Origin: Bacteroidales bacterium UBA1736
GTDB lineage: Bacteria > Bacteroidota > Bacteroidia > Bacteroidales > UBA932
NCBI GenBank assembly: GCA_002315825.1
Contig: DCIC01000065.1
Location: forward strand, 298 to 20,972
Length of the DNA stretch: 20,675 bases
Direction: 5' to 3'
This document shows, piece after piece, positions 14,650 to 20,675 of the stretch. The translations under genes were made by a program, and so were the position numbers. The notes beneath the pieces are model-generated. The model did not search any database. It was not told the origin of the DNA and was given only the letters and a program-made list of their open reading frames with translations. The number at the start of each line of letters is the position of its first letter. The stretch's first letter is position 1.

Positions 14650-15795
14650 TTATTTCAATTTCTGATCGAGAAGTCTGGTCAGTTCAGACTCACCCTTTAT
14701 AGGCTTGTCGTAAATCTCTCCATCTACAATAAGCACTTGCGCAGGCACTTTTGCAATAGCATACAGTGACAACGCAGGAGACAGATCACCAAGCCCGTCA
14801 CAGACGTTGGTCCAAGGAAGCTCCTGCCCCTTGACAACGGATGCCCATTGTGTCTTGTCGGTATCGACGCATATCTGATAGATATCGAAGCCTTTGGGAT
14901 GATATTTTTCGTAGAGAGGCTTCATCTTCTCGGTATTGAACATTGCCTGACCCGCCTCAGCCGTGGACCAGAAGTGGACCAATATGACTTTGCTATCCAA
15001 AGAAGCAAGCGATACTTTCTGCCCGTTGATGTCAGGCATATTCAGATCAGGGTATCCGATTCTTTCAGCTTCCTGAAGCTTGATATTGATGGCGAAGTCA
15101 TTCTTTCTGACATTAGCCTCTTTTTCCAATGCGCTCAGATACTTCGAATCCGGATAATCCAGCCGGAGCGAATCACAGATATTGGAGAAAAGAAGTGCAT
15201 CTGTCTGCTGGCTGAAAACTGGAACATTATCATTCAGTTTCTGAAAAAGAACCGGCACTACGGTAAGTGAATGAGCATTCGAAAGGACATAGTGAGTAGC
15301 GCTCCTATAATACTTTACGTACTCGGAATTGAGTTCCGCCTGGAGTTGTTTTGAGGCTGCCTCATCTCCCTGAGCCTTTTCAATCTTTTCACATATCGCA
15401 ACGAAATTGGTAAAGAATGCAGCATAGTCATTTTCCACCTGTTGAAGCTTGAGAGACTCTTCCGATCCCTCTACGGAATAATTGCCGAGGGTGTCAGCGC
15501 TTAGCTTCACATTTTCCCCTTTGGAAAGAAGTAAGGAAGCGATCTTGGTATTACCAAAGAAAAGATAGATGAATTCGGGCTGGCCTTCTGCAACATCCAC
15601 CTTGTATGTAAACGATCCGTCACGCCCTGTCTTAATTGTATCCAAGACGTTATAGACATTAACATCCAGCATTTTGACTGTCAGATCGCGCTCAGCGGCA
15701 CCATTGATTATACCGGTAATCGTAGCTTTCCGGGTGCAGGACACAAGAGTGACAGCCACCAGAATCACAGAAAGTGCGGTTCTATAATTTTTCAT
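14650..15795 (-). CDS. Thioredoxin-fold (TlpA-like) lipoprotein without CxxC
   Basis: The product is 381 residues. A lipoprotein signal ends in LVSC (cysteine 20). Residues ~22-110 resemble the DUF4369 domain often fused to TlpA-like proteins, ~115-235 are helical, and ~245-381 form a thioredoxin-like fold (LNMPDINGQKVSLASL, ILVHFWSTAEAG, then the cis-proline V350-P351). The redox motif expected as WCxxC after HFWST is replaced: E280 and Q283 stand at the two cysteine positions. It should therefore not act as a thiol reductase. I chose ATG 15795, which gives a proper signal peptide; the longer frame from 15942 would add 49 unlikely residues. The start overlaps the end of the HIT gene by 14 bases, suggesting coupling. 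Role unknown; perhaps a binding or scaffold protein in the envelope. Confidence 0.87.
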   Translation of the reverse strand: MKNYRTALSVILVAVTLVSCTRKATITGIINGAAERDLTVKMLDVNVYNVLDTIKTGRDGSFTYKVDVAEGQPEFIYLFFGNTKIASLLLSKGENVKLSADTLGNYSVEGSEESLKLQQVENDYAAFFTNFVAICEKIEKAQGDEAASKQLQAELNSEYVKYYRSATHYVLSNAHSLTVVPVLFQKLNDNVPVFSQQTDALLFSNICDSLRLDYPDSKYLSALEKEANVRKNDFAINIKLQEAERIGYPDLNMPDINGQKVSLASLDSKVILVHFWSTAEAGQAMFNTEKMKPLYEKYHPKGFDIYQICVDTDKTQWASVVKGQELPWTNVCDGLGDLSPALSLYAIAKVPAQVLIVDGEIYDKPIKGESELTRLLDQKLK

Positions 15796-16186
15796 ACTCC
15801 TGATTAATAGCTTTTGCAATTGAAAGATTCTCTTCAGCACTAAATGAAAGTTTTGTCTTCCTGAAATCCATATCCCCTTCCGTCTGTAGAGGAACAAGAT
15901 GAATGTGGGTGTGAGGAACCTCCATCCCAAGTACGGCAACACCCACTCTCTTGCAAGGGACAGCTGACTTCAATGCCACAGCCACCTTGCGGGCAAAGGC
16001 CCACAAACCCTCATAGGTCTTCTCATCCAAATTAAAAATATAGTCATCCTCGACATTCTTCGGGATGACTAAAGTATGGCCTTTGGCCAGAGGGTTGATA
16101 TCAAGGAATGCGTAGAAATCGTCATTCTCCGCCACCTTATACGATGGAATCTCACCCTTTGCGATTCTTGTAAAAATGGTTGCCAT
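15782..16186 (-). CDS. HIT family nucleotide-binding hydrolase
   Basis: The product is 134 residues, typical for a bacterial Hint/HinT-like protein. The histidine triad is H92-T-H94-I-H96-L, with H94 the expected nucleophile, and the N-terminal part has IFTRIAKGEIPSYKVAE, LDINPLAKGHTLVIPK and related family landmarks. HIT enzymes hydrolyse nucleoside phosphoramidates or related adenylates in the cytoplasm; the physiological substrate is usually unclear. It lies 8 bases after greA and overlaps the start of the thioredoxin-fold gene by 14 bases, so greA, HIT and that gene form one unit. Confidence 0.93.
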   Translation of the reverse strand: MATIFTRIAKGEIPSYKVAENDDFYAFLDINPLAKGHTLVIPKNVEDDYIFNLDEKTYEGLWAFARKVAVALKSAVPCKRVGVAVLGMEVPHTHIHLVPLQTEGDMDFRKTKLSFSAEENLSIAKAINQEYEKL

Positions 16187-16194
16187 ATCGGGGA

Positions 16195-16665
16195 CTAGAT
16201 TGATATCTCCAGAATCTTGAATTTCATTATGCCGGAAGGGACCGTCGCTTCAACCGTCTCACCCTTGGAATGCCCCAGAAGAGCTTTTGCAATGGGAGTT
16301 GTAGCTGCAAGCTTTCCTGCCGCAAAATCAGCCTCGGTCTCGCCTACGATTGTGAACTCCATCACGCGCTTGGCCGTGATGTTCTCAACCTTGACTTTAT
16401 TCATCATCTGGACCTTATCGGTACCCACCTGTGATTCGTCAATGATTTTTGCATTGGCGACGAGATCCTTAAGCTTTGCTATCTTGACCTCCAGAAGGCC
16501 TTGAGCATCTCTGGCAGCATCGTATTCTGCGTTCTCAGACAAATCCCCCTTTTCTCTTGCCTCTGCAATCTGCGCGGAAATAACGGGGCGCTGAGCCAAG
16601 GCTTCAGCCAAATCTTTCTTCAATTTATCCAACCCATCCTGGGTCATGTAATGAATTCCAGCCAT
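16195..16665 (-). CDS. greA: Transcription elongation factor GreA
   Basis: The product is 156 residues, the usual GreA length. The N-terminal coiled-coil carries the tip AEAREKGDLSENAEYDAAR with D41 and E44, the acidic residues that help stimulate transcript cleavage by RNA polymerase. The C-terminal domain has TPIAKALLGHSKGETVEATVP. GreA rescues backtracked RNA polymerase through the secondary channel. The start at 16665 (MAGIHYMTQDGL) places the conserved (Y)xT.xGL motif at the normal distance; M7 is a less likely alternative. It heads the greA-HIT-thioredoxin-fold unit and is preceded by a hairpin with a U-tract and a -7-like box. Both GreA and the DksA-like protein of this window belong to secondary-channel factor families. 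Confidence 0.96.
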   Translation of the reverse strand: MAGIHYMTQDGLDKLKKDLAEALAQRPVISAQIAEAREKGDLSENAEYDAARDAQGLLEVKIAKLKDLVANAKIIDESQVGTDKVQMMNKVKVENITAKRVMEFTIVGETEADFAAGKLAATTPIAKALLGHSKGETVEATVPSGIMKFKILEISI

Positions 16666-16681
16666 ATTCTATTATGTAACT

Positions 16682-16713
16682 AAAAAGGAGTCCTGCCTTT
16701 TATGACAGAACCC
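16682..16713 (-). terminator. Hairpin with U-tract upstream of greA
   Basis: On the minus strand GGGTTCTGTC (16713-16704), loop ATAAAA, GGCAGGACTC (16697-16688) pair over ten positions with three G-U wobbles, followed by C and five T (16686-16682). This has the form of an intrinsic terminator. It could end the transcript of the glgP-ribF-small protein unit, or be a 5' stem-loop of the greA message. Confidence 0.6.
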
Positions 16714-16721
16714 GAACTATG

Positions 16722-16729
16722 CAAATATA
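16722..16729 (-). promoter_or_regulatory. Putative -7 box for greA unit
   Basis: TATATTTG on the minus strand fits TAnnTTTG and lies 57 bases before the greA ATG. No TTTG is present at the expected -33 distance. If used, the transcript would begin almost exactly at the hairpin 16713-16682. Confidence 0.4.
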
Positions 16730-16745
16730 AGGAATTTTTGGAAAA

Positions 16746-17078
16746 TTACTGCCTGTCATCAAATTTGGGCTTCATTATTTCCGAATAAACTATAAGTTTC
16801 TTTTTGTCTATGTTATGCATCTTCACCCTGGATGGAGATTCTTGGCTGTCATTATTTTCTTCCATCTCTGTTTTCATATCACTGACGCCTTCCTCCGGGA
16901 TTGATCCGGAAAACTCGCGGACACGAGAACGGGGCATAGGGATATCAATATCGTCAAACTGGGAGTCAACCTCACCGTGAGACTGTTCTTGCTCTTTTTT
17001 CTTTTTCCCGGCAATTAAGCCGATCAAAGAAATAACAGCAAAGAGAATAGGTAAAACGACATCCATAAAATCATCCAT
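16746..17078 (-). CDS. Small single-helix membrane protein, hypothetical
   Basis: The product is 110 residues. An acidic MDDFMD start leads into one membrane helix (about residues 7-25), then a basic KKKKE stretch, then a polar, low-complexity tail rich in D, E and S. The positive residues after the helix suggest the tail faces the cytoplasm. I chose ATG 17078, 10 bases after the ribF-like stop; the frame opens upstream to 17144, but that longer start would overlap ribF and give an untypical N-terminus. Similar small proteins are common in Bacteroidota; no function is known to me. Last gene of the glgP-ribF unit. Confidence 0.65.
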   Translation of the reverse strand: MDDFMDVVLPILFAVISLIGLIAGKKKKEQEQSHGEVDSQFDDIDIPMPRSRVREFSGSIPEEGVSDMKTEMEENNDSQESPSRVKMHNIDKKKLIVYSEIMKPKFDDRQ

Positions 17079-17088
17079 AACGCAAGTA

Positions 17089-17823
17089 CTATTTGACGAA
17101 TGTAACACTATAGTCAGCTGGAGGGAGTGAATCTCCGCAATCAATCCTCATATCTTCATCCCGACCGACAATGCATTCCGCCTCCGAATCCTTCCCTCCG
17201 GCAGAAACAATGACCGAATATTCTCCGCTTCCGGGAATCAACTTCTCAGCCTGAGACCCCGACACAATAAAACGTCCATCTTCTTCCAGCCTGCCGTCAA
17301 TCCTGTATCGGCGCCCAAGCATCTTACCCGCAGATGTCACATCACCCAGCAAGAGCGCCTCCCGAATACGAGTGGAACTTATAGCCAAATCCCCGCCGAA
17401 AATGGCAGTTTCACGTATTACCTCCACTCCGAGGGACTCGGCAACACGCGCCACTTCGTCCGCACCGCTTGAATCACAGCCCATCCTATTATCATAGCCA
17501 AGCACCAGAGCTGTCCCTCCCAATCTCCCAATGACAATCTGCTCAAGGTATTGCGCGGTAGTCATACGACTGAATGCTTCGGTAAAAGGAATAATCTCTA
17601 TCCTGTCAACTCCCAATTCCCGTAAATATGAGCACTTCTCATCCAGTGTGGACAACAGGCCTAATCCTTGAGAATCTCCCGCTTTCAATATTTTTCTGGG
17701 GTGCGGCCAAAAAGTTATCACACAACTTTCAGTGCCGCGTTCTCCGGCGGCACTGACAAGCCTGTCTATCACTCTGCGGTGCCCCAGATGGACTCCATCG
17801 AAAAAGCCGGTGGCTACAACCAT
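17089..17823 (-). CDS. ribF: RibF-like FAD synthetase with eroded riboflavin kinase domain
   Basis: The product is 244 residues; bifunctional RibF is usually 300-320. The N-terminal FMN adenylyltransferase module is intact, with GFFDGVHLGH (6-15), TFWPHP (37-42) and ISSTRIREAL (148-157). It would make FAD from FMN and ATP. The region after about 168 (LGRRYRIDG) corresponds to the start of the riboflavin kinase barrel but is only ~75 residues, keeps a GEYSV strand (200-204) and lacks the GFPTAN motif that binds nucleotide and metal. Kinase activity is therefore not expected, and FMN must come from another enzyme. The ATG overlaps the phosphorylase stop by 10 bases, which suggests translational coupling. 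The reading frame looks intact; I see no frameshift. Confidence 0.86.
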   Translation of the reverse strand: MVVATGFFDGVHLGHRRVIDRLVSAAGERGTESCVITFWPHPRKILKAGDSQGLGLLSTLDEKCSYLRELGVDRIEIIPFTEAFSRMTTAQYLEQIVIGRLGGTALVLGYDNRMGCDSSGADEVARVAESLGVEVIRETAIFGGDLAISSTRIREALLLGDVTSAGKMLGRRYRIDGRLEEDGRFIVSGSQAEKLIPGSGEYSVIVSAGGKDSEAECIVGRDEDMRIDCGDSLPPADYSVTFVK

Positions 17824-20675
17824 CTTACAAGAGCAAAGTCCTGTCTGTGAGGCAACGCCTCATTGCGAGGATACATTCTGGTCGCCACCTGATACATTCC
17901 GGCCCTCTCGGGCAGAACGGAAACCTTATACGTAGCCAGTCCATCCTTCACTTCGACCAAAGTATACTCGCTCTTTTCGCGAATATGCAATTCGCCCTTT
18001 TGGTCAGAAGTCGTAAACAACATTTCAAGACCAATATCCTCGGGATTGATCTCTCCGAGACGAAGCACAACTTCAGACTCCAGTTTGTGTGAAGCTGAAA
18101 GGCTTATGGATGACCCGGGCTGAGTATATGACACGACCTCGACTTCTCCCCAGTATCTGCGGATATTCTTCTTCCAAGCAGCAATCTCCCTGGCTGTCTT
18201 GAAATCATCAGCAACAAGAAGTGACTTTCTCTTAGCTTGAGGAATGTAATACTGATCGCAATAGTCTGTCAGCATACGATTGGTAGTAAAGTTGCAGGCA
18301 ACCTGAGCGATTGTATTCTTGATATATCCTATCCAATTGTCTGAGCGGCCGGTATTCTTGTCATAGTCATAATATGCAGGAGCGATCTCATTCTCGATCA
18401 AACCATATAACGTCGCCGAATCGAGCTCATTCTGATAGTAATCGTCATCGTAGGTCCTTTCTTGAGGAAGAGCCCAGCCGGCTCCCTCCCGGTACCCTTC
18501 AACCCACCAACCGTCAAGAACAGAGAAATGCATCACACCGTTCATAGACGCCTTCTCTCCCGATGTACCTGACGCCTCCTGAGGACGGGTAGGATTATTG
18601 AGCCAGATATCGACGCCCTGAACAAGTCTCTTCGCCAGATTGATGTCATATCCCGGCACAAATACAATCTTTCCAATAAAACGGTCCTGTTTTGAAATAT
18701 CCACAATCTGATGGATAAGATCCTGTCCAGCCTTGTCAGCAGGGTGTGCCTTGCCGGCAAAAATAAACTGGACGGGACGCACAGGGTTATTGACGATTGC
18801 ATCCAGTCTGTCAAGATCGGAGAATAGAAGTGTGGCACGCTTATATGTCGCAAAACGTCTTGCAAAACCGATTGTCAGCACATCGTCACGGAGAGTCTGT
18901 CGGATAGTAACCACCTGTCGCGGTGAATAATGGTTACCGACGGTAGGATCCGAAAGCTTTGAATTGATTATCCGCACCAATTCTTTCTTCAAGGTCTTGC
19001 GCACATCCCATATCTCAGAATTTGAGACCTTATAAATACCTTCAAAGCACTTCTTGTCGTAGTGGTGAGTCGTAAACTCGTATCCGAAGACTTTCGCGTG
19101 GATGGCTTTCCATTCCTTTGCAGTCCAGGTGGGATAGTGAACACCGTTGGTGACATAGCTGACGTGGAGCTCCTCGGGAAGATATCCGGGATACATATTG
19201 GAGAATATGTTCTTGCTCACATCACCGTGAAGCATAGATACACCGTTAACATTCTGTGAGATATTGGCCGCAAGCTTGCTCATTGAGAACTTCTCGCTGA
19301 CATTGTGTCCGTCAAGCTTACCGAGAGCCATCATTTCCTCCCAGGAAATTTTGAGCCTGCCCGGGAAATGTCCCAAATATTGTCTGAGCATTCCTTCATC
19401 AAATGCATCGTGTCCGGCAGGAACAGGTGTATGCGTAGTGAACAATGATGAGGATTTTACAACCTCGAGAGCCTCGTCAAAATTGAGGTTGTCAGTCTGG
19501 ATATATTCGCTGAGGCGCTCCAGGCCGATAAACGCAGCGTGTCCCTCGTTACAATGGTAGATATTGGTGTAGATACCCATCTTGCGCAGGGCACGGATTC
19601 CTCCGATTCCGAGGAGGACTTCCTGCTTTAGACGATTCTCCCAATCGCCTCCATACAGCTGGTGAGTCACCTGACGATCCTCGGGGATGTTTGCCTCATA
19701 ATCAGCATCGAGAAGGAAAAGATCGGTGCGTCCCACTGCCACCTTCCAGATACGCGCAGTCAGGTTTCTTCCCGGGAATGCTACACTCGTCGTAAGCCAA
19801 TTGCCATCTTGATCCATCACAGGCTCTGCAGGTATCTTCAAGAAGTCCTGAGGATTATACTGCGCTATCTGATCACCTTGAGCGGAAAGAATCTGTGTGA
19901 AATACCCGTACCTGTAGAGCAGACCTACTGCCACAAGATTAACATTCATATCACTGGTTTCTTTCAGGTAGTCACCTGCAAGAATACCGAGACCTCCGGA
20001 ATAAATCTGAAGAGAGGCGTCGAGGCCATATTCCATACAGAAATATGCAATCGACGGGTCTGTCCTATCCTTCTTGGCCGACATATACTCTTCAAAATCC
20101 TTGGTCACTCTCCTGAGAGTTGCAAGGAAAGATTCGTCCTTTGCCAACTGCTCAAACCTCTTGAGACCGACCAGGTCGAGTACAGCTCTTGGATTGTGGC
20201 CCGAATGATGCCAGATATCAGGGTCAATTGTCTTGAAAAGCCCTTTCGCTTCCTCATTCCAACACCACCAAAGATTCTTTGACAAAATTTCAAGTCCTGA
20301 TAAAGAATCAGGCAAATTGCGCGACACCATCACGCTCTTCCAAGATGGATTATTCACTTCCAATCTATTATATTCCATACGTTTTTCATTCTTTCGCGAA
20401 GTTGGATCAACAACTCTCGCAGTCATTTTTTCCAAAGCCAACTGATAGGCTTCCTTATAATATTTGATCTGACGGCCCCAAAGCGCTATTGAAGCAACAT
20501 CTTTTGCATTCTCTTTATAAACCTTCCGCTGCTCCTTATCCAGAGAGGCAATCTCTTCTATTCTGGATGCGACAGATGAAACCACTTCAAAATAATTGTC
20601 ATCGCCCCTGTTTACAATAGCGATACCGGGATGGGACTGCTCATAATAATCCCTCACCCACTGTCCGAATCCGGC
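17814..20675 (-). CDS. glgP: Glycogen synthase/alpha-glucan phosphorylase fusion, 5' end outside window
   Basis: The frame is open to the right edge, giving 953 residues of the C-terminal part. Residues 1-~92 (AGFGQWVRDYYEQ onwards) look like the end of a glycogen-synthase-type glycosyltransferase. A linker follows, and from about M100 (MEYNRLEVNNPSWKSV) comes an alpha-glucan phosphorylase of the short bacterial/archaeal type (GT35). Landmarks are SKNLWWCWNEEAKGLF, CMEYGLDASLQIYSGGLG, HCNEGHAAF, and EASGTSGEKASMNG, where K708 (codon 18554-18552) is the expected pyridoxal-phosphate lysine. The domain releases glucose-1-phosphate from glycogen. No stop separates the two parts, so one polypeptide probably holds synthesis and breakdown modules. 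A separate phosphorylase starting at 20378 cannot be excluded. It overlaps the ribF-like gene by 10 bases. Confidence 0.9.
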   Translation of the reverse strand, partial: AGFGQWVRDYYEQSHPGIAIVNRGDDNYFEVVSSVASRIEEIASLDKEQRKVYKENAKDVASIALWGRQIKYYKEAYQLALEKMTARVVDPTSRKNEKRMEYNRLEVNNPSWKSVMVSRNLPDSLSGLEILSKNLWWCWNEEAKGLFKTIDPDIWHHSGHNPRAVLDLVGLKRFEQLAKDESFLATLRRVTKDFEEYMSAKKDRTDPSIAYFCMEYGLDASLQIYSGGLGILAGDYLKETSDMNVNLVAVGLLYRYGYFTQILSAQGDQIAQYNPQDFLKIPAEPVMDQDGNWLTTSVAFPGRNLTARIWKVAVGRTDLFLLDADYEANIPEDRQVTHQLYGGDWENRLKQEVLLGIGGIRALRKMGIYTNIYHCNEGHAAFIGLERLSEYIQTDNLNFDEALEVVKSSSLFTTHTPVPAGHDAFDEGMLRQYLGHFPGRLKISWEEMMALGKLDGHNVSEKFSMSKLAANISQNVNGVSMLHGDVSKNIFSNMYPGYLPEELHVSYVTNGVHYPTWTAKEWKAIHAKVFGYEFTTHHYDKKCFEGIYKVSNSEIWDVRKTLKKELVRIINSKLSDPTVGNHYSPRQVVTIRQTLRDDVLTIGFARRFATYKRATLLFSDLDRLDAIVNNPVRPVQFIFAGKAHPADKAGQDLIHQIVDISKQDRFIGKIVFVPGYDINLAKRLVQGVDIWLNNPTRPQEASGTSGEKASMNGVMHFSVLDGWWVEGYREGAGWALPQERTYDDDYYQNELDSATLYGLIENEIAPAYYDYDKNTGRSDNWIGYIKNTIAQVACNFTTNRMLTDYCDQYYIPQAKRKSLLVADDFKTAREIAAWKKNIRRYWGEVEVVSYTQPGSSISLSASHKLESEVVLRLGEINPEDIGLEMLFTTSDQKGELHIREKSEYTLVEVKDGLATYKVSVLPERAGMYQVATRMYPRNEALPHRQDFALVRWL

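Noticed and set aside
15796..15942. Longer start for the thioredoxin-fold lipoprotein
   Set aside because: It would add 49 residues before a proper lipoprotein signal and overlap the HIT gene by 161 bases.
19662..20282. 206-codon plus-strand open frame
   Set aside because: It is antisense to the phosphorylase gene and is explained by codon bias in that gene.
1..20675. Defence system, mobile element or CRISPR array
   Set aside because: No transposase, integrase, nuclease-helicase, toxin-antitoxin or repeat-spacer pattern was seen; gene content and composition look chromosomal throughout.

Overview
The window looks like ordinary chromosomal DNA from a member of the Bacteroidales (Bacteroidota). 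Four things point there. Promoter-like sites match the Bacteroidota pattern TTTG-N19-21-TAnnTTTG. Clear Shine-Dalgarno sites are lacking. Several proteins are typical of the phylum: a seven-helix membrane AraC-type regulator, DPP III with an HECLGH zinc site, a DksA/TraR-like protein that has lost its zinc cysteines, an eukaryote-like IleRS, and a DUF4369/TlpA-like lipoprotein. The gene order ileS-dksA-lspA also fits. I cannot place it more finely. I see no tRNA or rRNA gene, insertion sequence, prophage or CRISPR array.

Layout. (i) 1-2285, minus: two small membrane-anchored proteins of unknown function (one cut by the window edge) preceded by a membrane AraC-type regulator. (ii) 2377-5675, plus: a queuosine-precursor transporter, a lipoprotein of unknown function and a lipoprotein dipeptidyl peptidase III, spaced like an operon. 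(iii) 13395-5715, minus: five tightly packed genes, ileS, dksA-like, lspA, a polytopic DUF6057-like protein and a beta-propeller lipoprotein with a CxxCH haem-type motif. (iv) 13458-14649, plus: cvpA and tsaB, divergent from ileS; the two transcription units appear to use opposing, interleaved promoters. (v) 16665-14650, minus: greA, a HIT protein and a thioredoxin-fold lipoprotein without its CxxC. (vi) 20675-16746, minus: the C-terminal part of a glycogen synthase/alpha-glucan phosphorylase fusion, a RibF-like FAD synthetase with an eroded kinase domain, and a small single-helix protein.

Most genes are housekeeping: tRNA charging and modification (ileS, tsaB, queuosine salvage), transcription (greA, dksA-like), lipoprotein maturation (lspA), glycogen storage and flavin cofactor synthesis. 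The features most worth a second look are the altered IleRS signature motif (GIHH in place of HIGH, an arrangement linked to mupirocin hyper-resistance in IleRS2 enzymes), the uncharacterised DUF6057/haem-propeller pair behind lspA, the opposing ileS/cvpA-tsaB promoters, and several proteins that keep a fold but have lost the expected catalytic or metal-binding residues (RibF kinase domain, thioredoxin CxxC, DksA zinc finger). No clear-cut new defence or mobile system is visible.
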